Under the pieces are notes generated by a model. The model was given only the letters and a program-made list of their open reading frames with translations, ran no database searches and had not been told where the DNA came from. From NCBI RefSeq assembly GCF_018402035.1, contig NZ_JAGYJN010000001.1, positions 434,001 through 498,000 of the forward strand: 64,000 nt of DNA, read 5' to 3'. Origin of the DNA: Roseicyclus sp. (GTDB taxonomy: Bacteria > Pseudomonadota > Alphaproteobacteria > Rhodobacterales > Rhodobacteraceae). A program made the position numbers and the translations under genes. Positions within the stretch are counted from its first letter, which is position 1. Each line of letters starts with the position of its first letter. Shown here piece after piece: positions 16,369-26,150 of this stretch.

Positions 16369-16477
16369 GGGTGGCCCCCCTCAATATCGGTTCACGCAAA
16401 CGCGCACTGGCGCACAATCTGTGCGCGAATGGTTCGTTTGTGAAGGGGGCGCGGCAATTTGGGCCACAACTGACCCA

Positions 16478-17299
16478 TCAGGTCGCAGGCGCGCTTTGAA
16501 ACTCGATCCGGCGGCGTAGGAATTGCGTGGCCTTGTTCGACACCGATTTCGGATCGCCCGTGGTCAGGAATGTCGCCCCCTGCCCCGGCCCAACCTTGCC
16601 CGGATGACGCGTCAGGTAATCGGCCAAGGCCTCGGCCACCAGCTTGGGCTGGGAATACACGGCCACATCAGCCCCAAGCGCGTCGCGAAACACCTCTTCG
16701 ACCAGCGGGTAATGGGTGCATCCAAGGATCGCGGCCTGTGGGCGCGGCATCCGGCGCATCAGCGATTCCACATGGCTGCGCACCAGCGCATCGGCCAAGA
16801 TCATATCGCCCATCTCGATGGCATCGACGACACCGGCGCAAGGCTGTGCCTCGACATCGACACCGATGGCGCGAAATGCCAACTCGCGCTGAAAGGCGCG
16901 GCTTGACACGGTGGCAGGGGTGGCAAACAGCGCGACAGTCTGCACCGCCACGGGCCGCGGCGGGGAATTGTCCCCCCATTTCCGTTCGGTCAGCGCCTCG
17001 ATCAGCGGCACGAAAACGCCCAAGACCCGCTTGTCCTTGGGCACCCAGCCCTCTTGCATCCGGCGCAGCGCCGCCGCCGAGGCAGTGTTGCAGGCCAAGA
17101 TCACCAGATCGCATCCCGCATCAAAAAGCGCCTGCACCCCGCGCGTTGTCAGGTCGTAAATATCATCGGCATCGCGCACCCCGTAAGGCGCATGGGCATT
17201 ATCGCCGAAATAGACCAGCGGCACATCAGGCAGGCGCGCGACCACCGCATCAAGCACGGTCAACCCGCCCAAGCCACTATCGAAAATGCCAACCGCCAT
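16478..17299 (-). CDS. murI: Glutamate racemase
   Basis: 273 residues, cytoplasmic cofactor-independent racemase making D-glutamate for peptidoglycan. The two catalytic cysteines are in ILACNTASA and [20 protein letters not shown] is the N-terminal signature. The ATG shares its A with the TGA stop of the upstream acyltransferase (TGATG), so the two are translationally coupled. Confidence 0.95.
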   Translation of the reverse strand: MAVGIFDSGLGGLTVLDAVVARLPDVPLVYFGDNAHAPYGVRDADDIYDLTTRGVQALFDAGCDLVILACNTASAAALRRMQEGWVPKDKRVLGVFVPLIEALTERKWGDNSPPRPVAVQTVALFATPATVSSRAFQRELAFRAIGVDVEAQPCAGVVDAIEMGDMILADALVRSHVESLMRRMPRPQAAILGCTHYPLVEEVFRDALGADVAVYSQPKLVAEALADYLTRHPGKVGPGQGATFLTTGDPKSVSNKATQFLRRRIEFQSAPAT

Positions 17300-18243
17300 C
17301 AGTAGCGATCCCCCAAGATCTTGCGCTTGCGCCCCTCATTCTCTTCAGGCGAGCGGTGACGCTGCTCAAACTCGAAACCGCGCGCCGATGCGTCCAAGGG
17401 GCGCGGGCTAAGACCATAGGTGGTTTCACGCAAAAATTCCATCATCGCGCGCGCGTCACCGGCATAGTCATCAAGCGCCGCGCGCGGGATCGGCTGGCCA
17501 ACCACCACATCGACCGGGCTATTCAAACGGGCGCGAAACTCCTTGATCAATAGCCCCATGCGCAACGTGGTGTGCAAATGGCTCATCAATTGGAACAGCC
17601 GTGAATTATGGCCATCGAAAAACACCGGCACCACGGTCGCCTCGGATTTCGCGATCATCCGCGCGGTGAAACTGCGCCAGCCCGGATCCATCGGCCGCCC
17701 AAAGGGCTTTGCCGCGGTCGAGACGGTGCCGCCGGGGAAAATCCCAATCGCGCCGCCTTGGGCCAGATAGGCCAGCGCGGTCTTGCGCGTCTCGATATTC
17801 AGCGCCAGCGCCTCTTTCGTCTCGTCAAAGGAGATGGGCAAAATCACCCGCTCAAGATCTTCGGCCTTACGAAAGACCCGGTGCGCCATGATCCGAAAAT
17901 CACCGCGTACAAGGCTGAGAATATGGCCCATCATCAGCCCGTCGAGAATACCGTAGGGGTGATTGGCGATCAAGATCAGCGGCCCCTCGCGCGGGATCAA
18001 ATCGAGCGAACCACCCACCACCCGCAAGTTAAGGCCGTAGCGTTCAACAATCACCTGCCAGAAATCGCGCCCCAGCCGCACCTCGTCATCATAACCACTG
18101 GCCCGCTTGATCAGCTCGAGCCGCCCCGTGGCATTCTCCATCACCCGGATCATCGCCCGCCCCCCGCGTGACGCGGCGGATGAGGCATAAGAAATCTCGC
18201 GCGCAATGGCACGGCGCGGATCGTTTTTGGAAAGACGCGGCAT
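17299..18243 (-). CDS. Lysophospholipid acyltransferase-like protein (PlsC superfamily)
   Basis: 314 residues. The acyltransferase motif NHPYGILDG (NHx4D-type) and a later [11 protein letters not shown] block place it with PlsC-type/hemolysin-like acyltransferases acting at the inner face of the inner membrane on lysophosphatidic acid or lyso-ornithine lipid. The C-terminal tail after residue 285 is charged ([18 protein letters not shown]). AAGGG precedes the ATG at some distance. Coupled to murI. OlsA-like function is possible, but no OlsB is adjacent, so the substrate remains open. Confidence 0.8.
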   Translation of the reverse strand: MPRLSKNDPRRAIAREISYASSAASRGGRAMIRVMENATGRLELIKRASGYDDEVRLGRDFWQVIVERYGLNLRVVGGSLDLIPREGPLILIANHPYGILDGLMMGHILSLVRGDFRIMAHRVFRKAEDLERVILPISFDETKEALALNIETRKTALAYLAQGGAIGIFPGGTVSTAAKPFGRPMDPGWRSFTARMIAKSEATVVPVFFDGHNSRLFQLMSHLHTTLRMGLLIKEFRARLNSPVDVVVGQPIPRAALDDYAGDARAMMEFLRETTYGLSPRPLDASARGFEFEQRHRSPEENEGRKRKILGDRY

Positions 18244-18278
18244 GGTGGCTTAAGCCCTTTTCATTATCCTGTTACGAT

Positions 18279-19277
18279 CTAACCTGTTACCGATGAGTCG
18301 GTCCAGCGCTGAGCGTCGCGCCGCGTCCAACCCCAAAGACAGATCAACTCCATCGCAACATGGGCTGCGGCCACTGCGGTGATATCGGCGTGATCATAAG
18401 GCGGGCAGACCTCGACCACATCGCCGCCCACAAGGTTGATCCCCGCCAAGCCACGCAAAAGCCCTGCCGCTTGCGCGCTCGACAAGCCACCCCAAACGGG
18501 CGTGCCGGTTCCCGGCGCAAAGGCCGGATCAAGCGCATCGATATCAAAACTTAAGTAGACGGGTCGCCCCCCCACACGCGCGCGCAGATCGGCCGCAACC
18601 GCATCGGCCCCGCGCAGATGCAGCTCGCGCACATCATGGATCTTGATGCCCAGATTATCGGCCACAACAGTGCGGATGCCGACATGCGCCGAAGCCGCGA
18701 CATCGATCAGCCCCTCTTGCACCGCCTTGTAGCAAAATGTGCCGTGATCGAACCGGGTTGCATCATCATCGGGCCAGGTATCGGTATGCGCATCGCACTG
18801 GATCAAGGCCACAGGCCCGTATTTGGCAGCATGCGCGCGCAAAATGGGCAAGGTGATCGCGTGATCGCCCCCCAGCGTGATACACGCGGCGCCTGCGTCC
18901 AAGATCTCTGTCACATGGGCGGTAATCAGCCCCGGCACATCGGCGCTTTTGGCATAATCAAAGGCCATATCGCCATAATCGGCGATGGCGAATGCCTCCA
19001 AGGGCGAGAACCCGTCCCAACCATAAGGCGGGTCATATGGCTGCAAGCTCGACGCCGCCCGGATCGCGCGTGGCCCCAAACGCGCGCCGGGCCGGTTGGT
19101 GACCGCTTGATCAAAGCCAATGCCCGTGACCGCCAGATCGACGCCGCGCAGATCCTTGCTATAGCGGCGGCGCAAGAAACTCGGCGCCCCGCCAAAGGCG
19201 TTCTCAAAGGCCAAACCCTTGAAACCCGGGCGCGTGAATGCGCCATCCACATCACGCTTTGCATCTTCCAAGCTCAT
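18279..19277 (-). CDS. speB: Agmatinase/ureohydrolase family protein
   Basis: 332 residues of the arginase/agmatinase fold. Manganese ligands are seen in TLGGDHAIT, IQCDAHTDTW and YLSFDIDALDP. The family hydrolyses guanidino compounds (agmatine, guanidinobutyrate, proclavaminate and others) to urea plus amine; the long N-terminal part is like agmatinases in this group. No speA decarboxylase is in the window, so the physiological substrate is not fixed. Divergent from the flavin reductase gene across a 141-nt spacer. Confidence 0.85.
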   Translation of the reverse strand: MSLEDAKRDVDGAFTRPGFKGLAFENAFGGAPSFLRRRYSKDLRGVDLAVTGIGFDQAVTNRPGARLGPRAIRAASSLQPYDPPYGWDGFSPLEAFAIADYGDMAFDYAKSADVPGLITAHVTEILDAGAACITLGGDHAITLPILRAHAAKYGPVALIQCDAHTDTWPDDDATRFDHGTFCYKAVQEGLIDVAASAHVGIRTVVADNLGIKIHDVRELHLRGADAVAADLRARVGGRPVYLSFDIDALDPAFAPGTGTPVWGGLSSAQAAGLLRGLAGINLVGGDVVEVCPPYDHADITAVAAAHVAMELICLWGWTRRDAQRWTDSSVTG

Positions 19278-19418
19278 GGCTCACCCTCCATCTCGACGCT
19301 GCTTCGCCTGCCCAAAGTTGCAAGAAAACGCAAGCGCCGACGTGATTTTTGCACCCTTGCCCCTCGCTGCACCATAAGGCAGTTAGCCCTTTGTGCGATC
19401 ACCCCAAGGAGACTGGCC

Positions 19419-19937
19419 ATGAGCAACACGACCGGGCCGCGTGACGCCCTGCGCGCAGCCTTTCTTGAAGGCATGAGCCGGGCGGCAAGCGCTGTCAGCG
19501 TGGTCACCACCGATGGCCCCGCAGGTCGCGCCGGCGTGACCGTTTCGGCGATGACCTCAGTCTCGGCCGATGGCGAAGCGCCGACCATGCTGACCTGCCT
19601 CAACGCAACCTCCTCGGTGCTGCCCTTGGTGCTCGAGAATGGCTGTTTTTGCATCAACCTGCTGCAAAGCGAGCAAACCGCGATCTCTGATATCTTCTCC
19701 TCGCGCAGCCCCGCGCCGGGTGGCGACAAATTCGCCGCCGTCGAGATTTTTACCGCCGCCACCGGCGCGCCATGCTTGGCGCAAGCGCTTGTCAGCTTTG
19801 ACTGCACGCTGCTGTCGGCCGAACGGATCGGCACACATCATATCTGCATCGGCGCTGTCAAAGCGGTCCATGTCGCAGCCGAAGGTGCGCCACTCCTTTA
19901 TGGCATGCGCCGCTACCTGCGCGCCGTGGCACATTAA
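19419..19937 (+). CDS. Flavin reductase domain protein (HpaC/RutF type)
   Basis: 172 residues. FMN-binding split-barrel reductase that would supply reduced flavin to a partner monooxygenase. The pattern SAVSVVTTDGPAGRAGVTVSAM with NGCFCINLLQ is typical. AAGGAG lies 7 nt before the ATG at 19419; the 439-aa track ORF is an antisense extension through speB. No flavin-dependent monooxygenase is next to it, so the partner is unknown. Confidence 0.88.
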   Translation: MSNTTGPRDALRAAFLEGMSRAASAVSVVTTDGPAGRAGVTVSAMTSVSADGEAPTMLTCLNATSSVLPLVLENGCFCINLLQSEQTAISDIFSSRSPAPGGDKFAAVEIFTAATGAPCLAQALVSFDCTLLSAERIGTHHICIGAVKAVHVAAEGAPLLYGMRRYLRAVAH

Positions 19938-19981
19938 GGCCATCTTTGCTTCATAAATACTCCGGGGGGCCCGGAACGGGC

Positions 19982-20059
19982 GGGGGCAGCGCCCCCCAAA
20001 CAAACAGCGTCGCGCGCATGGCGCGCGGCCTTGATGCGAATTTTCGTACGAAAATTCGC
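19982..20059. repeat. Mosaic of three palindromes between convergent genes
   Basis: Three inverted repeats in a row: GGGGGC-AGC-GCCCCC (19982-19996), CGCGCGC-ATG-GCGCGCG (20011-20027) and the 24-bp perfect palindrome GCGAATTTTCGTACGAAAATTCGC, 20036-20059. It sits between the stop codons of the flavin reductase and M20 genes, so it can terminate both. The arrangement looks like a mobile intergenic repeat. Confidence 0.7.
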
Positions 20060-20062
20060 GCC

Positions 20063-21229
20063 CTACCCCGCGACAGGCAAGGCGCGCTCGGCCAGCCGCG
20101 CCAAAAGGCTCGCACCGATCGGCAAAATCTCGTCGTTGAAATCATACCCCGCATGATGCAGCCCCGGCCCCGCGCCTGCGCCCAAGAACAGATAGGCGCC
20201 AGGACGGGCTTGCAGCATATAAGAAAAATCCTCCGCCCCCATCTCGCGGCCTGCCGCTGCATCAACGCGGTCGGCACCGACAAGCTCGGCTGCGACCTCG
20301 GCTGCGAATGCGGTGCGCGCGGGGTCGTTGATCGTGGCCGGATAGCCGATGGCATAGTCCAAGCGGGCTTCCACCCCGAAACTGGCCGCTTGGCCTGTTA
20401 CGATATCGCGCATCCGCGCCATCACCATGGCCTGCACCTCGGGCGCAAAGCTGCGCACCGTGCCGTTGATCATGGCGCTTCCGGGGATCACGTTGTCGGT
20501 CGTGCCCGCATGGATTTGCGTGACCGAGACGACCAGATCTTGCAGCGCGTGATGATTGCGCGACACGATGGTCTGGATCGCTTGCACCATGCTGACGGCC
20601 GCGGGGATCGGATCAATGGTCTCATGCGGCATCGCGCCATGGCCGCCGCGCCCTTCGATCTGGATGGTAAACTCATCGACCGCCGCCATGATCGGGCCGG
20701 GCGTGGTGAAAATGCGCCCCGCCTCTTGGCCCGGCGCATTATGCAGCGCATAGACCTCGGCGATGTCGAAACGGTCCATGATCCCTTCCGCGACCATCAC
20801 GCGCGCGCCGCCGCCATCCTCCTCTGCGGGCTGAAAGATCAGCGCGACACGGCCGCGAAAACTGCGCGTCTCGGCCAAGTACTTCGCCGCCCCCAAAAGC
20901 ATCGCCGTATGCCCGTCATGACCACAAGCATGCATCTTGCCCGGCGTTTTCGAGGCATAGTCAGCCCCCGTTTCCTCAAGGATCGGCAGCGCGTCCATAT
21001 CGGCGCGCAATCCCACGACCGGCCCCGCGCCTTGGCCATTGATGATCGCCACAATCCCGCTTTGCGCGATGCCCGTGTGGATCTCATCCACCCCAATCTC
21101 CGCCAGCCGCGCGGCCACGAAAGCCGCCGTCTCAAAGCACTCAAAGGCCAGTTCGGGATGGGCGTGCAGATGCCTGCGCCATGCGGTCATCTCGGGCGCA
21201 AGCCCTGCGATACGATTGATAATGGGCAT
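20063..21229 (-). CDS. M20 family amidohydrolase (hippurate/N-acyl amino acid hydrolase type)
   Basis: 388 residues, cytoplasmic metallo-amidohydrolase. Metal-site motifs: LRADMDALPI, KMHACGHDGHTAMLLG, FQPAEEDGGGA and, near the C-terminus, GAEDFSYM. The dimerisation lid domain begins around IQIEGRGGHGAMPH. Members hydrolyse N-acyl amino acids or indole-acetyl/hippuryl amides; the true substrate cannot be read. Followed by the palindromic mosaic. Confidence 0.9.
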   Translation of the reverse strand: MPIINRIAGLAPEMTAWRRHLHAHPELAFECFETAAFVAARLAEIGVDEIHTGIAQSGIVAIINGQGAGPVVGLRADMDALPILEETGADYASKTPGKMHACGHDGHTAMLLGAAKYLAETRSFRGRVALIFQPAEEDGGGARVMVAEGIMDRFDIAEVYALHNAPGQEAGRIFTTPGPIMAAVDEFTIQIEGRGGHGAMPHETIDPIPAAVSMVQAIQTIVSRNHHALQDLVVSVTQIHAGTTDNVIPGSAMINGTVRSFAPEVQAMVMARMRDIVTGQAASFGVEARLDYAIGYPATINDPARTAFAAEVAAELVGADRVDAAAGREMGAEDFSYMLQARPGAYLFLGAGAGPGLHHAGYDFNDEILPIGASLLARLAERALPVAG

Positions 21230-21292
21230 GGCTGGACTCCTTGGAACGCTTTAGGTCTAACGCAGAGCTGACCCAATCGCCATGGTTTCGCA

Positions 21293-22093
21293 ATGGACGC
21301 TCTTTCCCGCCTTCCACCCATCGACCGACTGCGCGCCATCATGGCGCGGCTGCGCGACCCTGTGACGGGCTGCCCTTGGGATGTCGCACAGGATTTCGCC
21401 ACCATCGCCCCCTACACCATCGAAGAGGCCTATGAGGTCGCCGATGCGATCGAGCGCCAAGCTTGGGATGAGTTGAAGGGCGAATTGGGCGATCTGTTGT
21501 TTCAATCCGTCTTTCACGCCCGTATGGCCGAAGAGGCGGGGCTGTTCGACCTCGACGATGTCGCAACCGCCATCGCCGACAAGATGATCGCGCGCCACCC
21601 CCATGTCTTCGGCGATGAAAGCAACGCCAAATCCGCCGATCAACAGGTTGCTGATTGGGAAAAGCTCAAGGCAGCCGAGCGCGCGGCCAAGGCCAAGGGC
21701 GGTGTGCTGGATGATGTTGCTTTGGGCCTGCCTGCCCTCATGCGCGCTGAAAAACTGCAAAAGCGCGCCGCGCGCGTGGGCTTTGACTGGCCCGATATCG
21801 CCATGGTCATCGACAAGATCGCCGAAGAGGCGCGCGAATTGGCCGAGGCGCGCGCAACCCTGCCGCAAGACAAGATCGCCGAGGAGATGGGCGATCTGTT
21901 GTTCGTCATGGCCAATCTCGCCCGCCATCTCAAGGTCGATCCCGAAGATGCGCTGCGCCGCGCCAATGCGAAATTCACCCGCCGTTTCGCCTTTATCGAG
22001 GCCGAACTCACCAAGCGGGGCAAGCGACCCGATGACAGCGATCTGGCCGAAATGGACGCGCTGTGGGACAGCGCCAAGCGCGAAGGGCTTTAG
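21293..22093 (+). CDS. mazG: Nucleoside triphosphate pyrophosphohydrolase MazG
   Basis: 266 residues with two MazG all-alpha domains. The metal-binding E-x-x-E pairs are seen in YTIEEAYEVADAI and ELKGELGDLLFQ, and again in KIAEEARELAEA and KIAEEMGDLLFV. It hydrolyses NTPs to NMP and PPi, cleaning the nucleotide pool. Start ATG follows the divergent M20 gene by 63 nt. The downstream DMT transporter lies 63 nt away on the same strand. Confidence 0.93.
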   Translation: MDALSRLPPIDRLRAIMARLRDPVTGCPWDVAQDFATIAPYTIEEAYEVADAIERQAWDELKGELGDLLFQSVFHARMAEEAGLFDLDDVATAIADKMIARHPHVFGDESNAKSADQQVADWEKLKAAERAAKAKGGVLDDVALGLPALMRAEKLQKRAARVGFDWPDIAMVIDKIAEEARELAEARATLPQDKIAEEMGDLLFVMANLARHLKVDPEDALRRANAKFTRRFAFIEAELTKRGKRPDDSDLAEMDALWDSAKREGL

Positions 22094-22156
22094 CGCACTT
22101 GCCCTTGCCCGTGAAACCGGGCATCGCGTGAGTATGCCCAAGGACACACAGGCAAG

Positions 22157-23056
22157 ATGACACAGACCGCCACGGCCAGCCCCCCGGAACCAACCAACCA
22201 ACCGCTGCGCGCGGCCTTGTGGATGATTGGGGCCATCGTGGCGTTTTCGGCGATGGCGGTGGCCGGGCGTGCGGCCTCGCTCGAGCTTGATACATTCGAG
22301 ATGATGACCTACCGCTCGATGATCGGGGTCGTGATCGTGCTCGTGGTGGCGCGCGTTGCGGGCACTTTGGGCCAAGTGACACGCCGAAATATGGGCCTGC
22401 ATCTGGCGCGCAACCTGTTTCATTTTACCGGCCAAAACCTGTGGTTTTACGCCATCACCGTGGCCCCCTTGGCCTTGGTCTTTGCGCTGGAATTCACCTC
22501 GCCGCTTTGGACCATGGCCTTTGCCGCGCTGTTTCTGGGCGAGCGGCTGACCCTGTGGAAGGTGATCGCAGGGCTTGTGGGGTTTTTGGGCGTGCTGGCC
22601 GTGGTGCAACCCGGCGTGCAACCCATCTCGGCGGGCATGATCACGGCAGCCATCGGCGCGGTGTTCTTCGCAGGCACCGCAATCCTGACCAAGCGGCTGA
22701 CGCGGACCGAGACGATCACCTGCATCTTGTTTTGGCTGACCACGATGCAGCTGGTCATTGGCCTGATCGCCTGCCTATGGGACGGGGACATGGCCATCCC
22801 CTCGGCGGCAATGCTGCCTTGGATCGTGGTGATCGGGCTTGGCGGGCTGACCGCGCATTTTTGCCTGACCACCGCGCTGTCCATCGCGCCTGCCTCGGTT
22901 GTCATGCCGATGGATTTTGCCCGCCTGCCGGTGATCGCGGTGGTGGGCATCGTGCTTTACGCCGAGCCGTTAGAATGGGGTGTCTTGTTTGGGGCAGCGA
23001 TGATTTTCGCGGCAAACTACATCAATATCCTGACCAGCCAGCGCAAAACGGCCTGA
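22157..23056 (+). CDS. DMT superfamily transporter (two EamA domains)
   Basis: 299 residues with about ten membrane spans, organised as two EamA halves (residues 25-155 and 165-295). An inner-membrane metabolite exporter or permease; substrate unknown. The stop codon lies within a perfect 10-bp tandem duplication (GCCTGACTTG twice, 23051-23070). Same strand as mazG. Confidence 0.88.
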   Translation: MTQTATASPPEPTNQPLRAALWMIGAIVAFSAMAVAGRAASLELDTFEMMTYRSMIGVVIVLVVARVAGTLGQVTRRNMGLHLARNLFHFTGQNLWFYAITVAPLALVFALEFTSPLWTMAFAALFLGERLTLWKVIAGLVGFLGVLAVVQPGVQPISAGMITAAIGAVFFAGTAILTKRLTRTETITCILFWLTTMQLVIGLIACLWDGDMAIPSAAMLPWIVVIGLGGLTAHFCLTTALSIAPASVVMPMDFARLPVIAVVGIVLYAEPLEWGVLFGAAMIFAANYINILTSQRKTA

Positions 23057-23241
23057 CTTGGCCTGACTTGGCATGCTTGGGCGTATCGGGCCCTGTTTGG
23101 CCTGTGTAGCAAAACCGTCACATTCCCTTTCCTGCACTGAATAACACGGCGCCTTGACGTAGCGGCAGAATTTACCTTTCGCCCCTTTTTAATCTTTAGT
23201 TCGTTTTTATCATCTTTTGTTGTGTTTTTGGGGAGAGAGAC

Positions 23242-24384
23242 ATGAACCGCATCGCAGTCGCCTCGGCGGCATTCTTGGCATCGACCGCTGTCGCACAGGC
23301 TGACATTAGCCGCACAGATCAATCCATGCGCCTGATGTTCGAGAATGTTGGACCGAGCGGCAATTACGTCGAGCTTTCCTTCGGAAACGTGCGGCCCGAA
23401 GCAGGTGCCACGGGGATCGAGAACCCCCTGCGGGATTACCAGTTGCCCGGCTTTGGCTTCCTGCACCGCTTTGACGAGACACTTGCCATCGGTTTGATCT
23501 ATGACACGCCCTATGGCGCGGCTGTCCGCTACGCGCCTGCACCCGGCATCTTCAACGGCGGTGGTGCGACAGTCGAAACCGATGCGCTGACCTTGATCGG
23601 TCGCTACAATTTCAATGCAAATGTAAGCGCACATGTCGGTATTCGCGCCTTGCGCAGCGAAGGCGTGATCAACACCTTCTTCGCAAATGACCCGAATGTG
23701 ACGAATATCCCGTTGAACATGGCACCAGCCTTGCCAGGTAACCTGACCGGAAGCAGTGATACGGGCTATGGTTACCTGATCGGGGCGGCCTATGAGATCC
23801 CCGAGATCGCGTTGCGCATGGCCTTGACATATCACAGCCCGATCTCGCTGTCCTTCGCCGCGACAGAGGCGACCGCGGCAGCCTTTGCCGCGCCGGCCAG
23901 CCGCCCCTTCGAGCTTGAGTTCCCCGAGGCGGTCAATCTGGAATTTCAGTCGGGCGTTGCAGCAGATACGCTGGTCTTTGGTTCGGTGCGTTACCAGATG
24001 TGGAAGGGTTTCAACCTGACCGTTCCAAATTCTGTCGTGCCGGGTCAGACCAACGCGCGCTATGTGAACTTCACCTCTGACTCCACAACCTACAACATCG
24101 GGGTTGGCCGCCGCATCAATGAAAACTGGTCGGCGTCAGTGTCGTATACGCATCGTACCGCTGGCACCAAGCCCAGCGACACCTCGCTTGCGCCGACCAC
24201 CGGCCTCGATAGCTTGGCACTTGGCGGTCAGTACACAAAAGACGCGATGACCATTTCGGGCGGTCTGACCTATGGCATTCCGGGCGATCAGAACGTGTTG
24301 AACCCCCGCGCACCGGGTGGCCAAGTCAGCTTTGACGACAACAGCGTCGTCGGTCTTGGCCTGCGGATCGGTTTCCGTTTCTAA
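23242..24384 (+). CDS. FadL/OmpP1-like outer membrane protein
   Basis: 380 residues. A signal peptide (ASAAFLASTAVAQA) is followed by a beta-barrel with alternating hydrophobic strands and a C-terminal Phe (LGLRIGFRF), typical for Bam-inserted proteins. The ISRTDQSMRLMFE start and later SPISLSF region recall the FadL/TodX family of long-chain fatty acid or hydrocarbon channels. GGGGAGAGAGAC precedes the ATG. A promoter-like TTGACG is at 23154. A strong terminator follows. Confidence 0.85.
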   Translation: MNRIAVASAAFLASTAVAQADISRTDQSMRLMFENVGPSGNYVELSFGNVRPEAGATGIENPLRDYQLPGFGFLHRFDETLAIGLIYDTPYGAAVRYAPAPGIFNGGGATVETDALTLIGRYNFNANVSAHVGIRALRSEGVINTFFANDPNVTNIPLNMAPALPGNLTGSSDTGYGYLIGAAYEIPEIALRMALTYHSPISLSFAATEATAAAFAAPASRPFELEFPEAVNLEFQSGVAADTLVFGSVRYQMWKGFNLTVPNSVVPGQTNARYVNFTSDSTTYNIGVGRRINENWSASVSYTHRTAGTKPSDTSLAPTTGLDSLALGGQYTKDAMTISGGLTYGIPGDQNVLNPRAPGGQVSFDDNSVVGLGLRIGFRF

Positions 24385-24405
24385 TCGGCTTGAAAGCACG
24401 AACCA

Positions 24406-24438
24406 CCCCCGCGCCGACCCGCGCGGGGGTTTTCTTTT
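24406..24438 (+). terminator. Terminator after the FadL-like gene
   Basis: 9-bp stem CCCCCGCGC/GCGCGGGGG, loop CGACCC, followed by TTTTCTTTT. Confidence 0.9.
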
Positions 24439-24514
24439 GGGAAATGGCACCCTTTACGCCCCGCGTCCCTTTCCTTATATCTTCACTCAGGAATTCCGCG
24501 GAAGGCACGATCCC

Positions 24515-24877
24515 ATGTCAGAGCATGACCCGCTGCTTGAGGGCACACCGCTTATCAAGCCATCCAGCACCGAGCACCCGCTCTACGACCGCGTGGTCGA
24601 GGCGTGCCGCAGTGTCTATGACCCTGAAATCCCGGTGAATATCTTCGATCTTGGGCTGGTCTATACCATCGATATCAACCCCGAAAACGAAGTGCGCGTG
24701 ACCATGACCTTGACCGCACCGGGTTGCCCCGTGGCGGGCGAGATGCCCGGTTGGGTCGCCGATGCGGTCGAACCGCTCGAAGGGGTCAAGCATGTCGATG
24801 TGGAACTGACATGGGATCCGCCTTGGGGCATGGATATGATGTCGGACGAGGCGCGGCTGGAACTGGGCTTTATGTGA
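24515..24877 (+). CDS. SufT-like iron-sulfur assembly factor (DUF59/MIP18 domain)
   Basis: 120 residues. DUF59 fold with VYDPEIPVNIFDLGLVYTI and the conserved Cys in TAPGCPVAGEMP. SufT-type proteins help mature Fe-S clusters. Start ATG 24515 was chosen from the conserved N-terminus; the track ORF from 24317 runs back through the terminator. It is followed after 84 nt by an A-type Fe-S carrier, supporting the assignment. The sufBCDS core is not in the window. Confidence 0.88.
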   Translation: MSEHDPLLEGTPLIKPSSTEHPLYDRVVEACRSVYDPEIPVNIFDLGLVYTIDINPENEVRVTMTLTAPGCPVAGEMPGWVADAVEPLEGVKHVDVELTWDPPWGMDMMSDEARLELGFM

Positions 24878-24961
24878 TGGCCCATCGCGCGCGCCCCCTT
24901 GAGCCAAAGCGCGACACCGCCTATCTTTCCCCTATCGCAGCAGCGACAAGGAGCTGACGCC

Positions 24962-25348
24962 ATGTTCGGCATCCCCGGCAAACAAGCGATCTCGATCACA
25001 CCGGCAGCGGCGGCGCAGATCCAGCGCCTGATGACCCGCGAGGGCCACCAAGGCCTGCGCATCGGCATCAAGAAAGGTGGCTGTGCGGGCATGGAATACA
25101 CGATGGATTACGTCAGCGAGATCAACCCGCATGACGAGATCGTCGAGCAAGACGGCGCGCGGGTGATGATCGCGCCCACAGCCCAGATGTTCCTTTTCGG
25201 CACCGAGATCGATTATGAGACCAGCCTGCTTGAGGCGGGCTTCAAATTCCGCAATCCCAATGTGGCCGATGCCTGTGGTTGCGGCGAGTCGATCAAGTTC
25301 AAGGATGTGGCCGAGCTTGCGGGTGCACAAAACGTCACTGAGCGTTAA
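24962..25348 (+). CDS. A-type iron-sulfur carrier (SufA/IscA/ErpA family)
   Basis: 128 residues. The three cluster-binding cysteines are present: KKGGCAGMEY and DACGCGES. It carries and delivers Fe-S clusters to apo-proteins such as LipA (54.6 kb) in the cytoplasm. Start at 24962 after an AAGGAG-type site; the first eight residues precede the domain. Works with the SufT-like protein just upstream. Confidence 0.92.
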   Translation: MFGIPGKQAISITPAAAAQIQRLMTREGHQGLRIGIKKGGCAGMEYTMDYVSEINPHDEIVEQDGARVMIAPTAQMFLFGTEIDYETSLLEAGFKFRNPNVADACGCGESIKFKDVAELAGAQNVTER

Positions 25349-25401
25349 TCGGCTCAAGCAAAGACCGCGCCCCGCGCCGCAGATCGCCAAGAAAGCCGTC
25401 A

Positions 25402-26148
25402 ATGCCCCGTAAGATCGCCGCCGGAAACTGGAAGATGCATGGCGATGGCGCAAGCTTGGCCGAAATTGACGCGCTTCTGCAGGCGCATCCTGCCCCCGGC
25501 GTCGAGATTGTCATCTGCCCGCCCGCGACGCTGATCTATCGCATGGCCAACCATATCGGCGCGCGCCCGATTGCGGTGGGCGGTCAATTTTGCCACGCCG
25601 CCACAAAGGGCGCGCATACCGGCGATATCGCCGCCTCCATGCTGGTCGAGGCAGGGGCAACCCATGTCATCTTGGGCCATTCCGAGCGCCGCGCGGATCA
25701 CGGCGAAAGCGATGCGATCATCCGCGCACAGGTCGCGACCGCGCTGGCAGCCGGGCTGAGCGTCATCCTCTGTGTGGGCGAGACCGAGGCCCAGTATAAG
25801 GCGGGCCAAACCCAAAGCATCGTCGCCACCCAGCTGGCCAATGCCCTGCCCCAGACCGATACGCCCGCGCGTCTCATCATCGCCTATGAGCCCGTTTGGG
25901 CCATCGGCACGGGGCTGGTGCCACAAGACCATGAAATCGCGGCGGTGCATGCAGCGATCCGAGAAATCTTATACAACAACTTTGGCGCAGAAGGCACGGC
26001 GATGTCGATCCTTTACGGCGGCTCGGTCAAGCCCGAGAATGCCGCCGCGATCTTTGCCATCGCAAATGTCGATGGCGCCTTGGTCGGCGGTGCCTCGCTG
26101 AGCGCGGCGGCTTTTTCGCCGATCATCAGCGCGCTTGCGCGTGCTTGA
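25402..26148 (+). CDS. tpiA: Triose-phosphate isomerase
   Basis: 248 residues, cytoplasmic TIM barrel interconverting dihydroxyacetone phosphate and glyceraldehyde 3-phosphate. Catalytic residues: Lys in AGNWKMHG, His in ILGHSERR, Glu in AYEPVWAIGTG; phosphate loop LYGGSVKPEN. Its stop is 2 nt from the stop of the convergent secreted-protein gene. Confidence 0.96.
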   Translation: MPRKIAAGNWKMHGDGASLAEIDALLQAHPAPGVEIVICPPATLIYRMANHIGARPIAVGGQFCHAATKGAHTGDIAASMLVEAGATHVILGHSERRADHGESDAIIRAQVATALAAGLSVILCVGETEAQYKAGQTQSIVATQLANALPQTDTPARLIIAYEPVWAIGTGLVPQDHEIAAVHAAIREILYNNFGAEGTAMSILYGGSVKPENAAAIFAIANVDGALVGGASLSAAAFSPIISALARA

Positions 26149-26150
26149 CC

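Noticed and set aside
16410-16426. GCGCACA-ATC-TGTGCGC hairpin as terminator or operator
   Set aside because: Lies upstream of ccmE and downstream of murI reading frames without a T run; too little to assign.
18618-19418. N-terminal extension of the flavin reductase ORF
   Set aside because: Antisense to the agmatinase gene; the real start with AAGGAG is at 19419.
23051-23072. Tandem repeat GCCTGACTTG x2 as a functional site
   Set aside because: A short duplication spanning the DMT stop codon; no sign of regulatory meaning.
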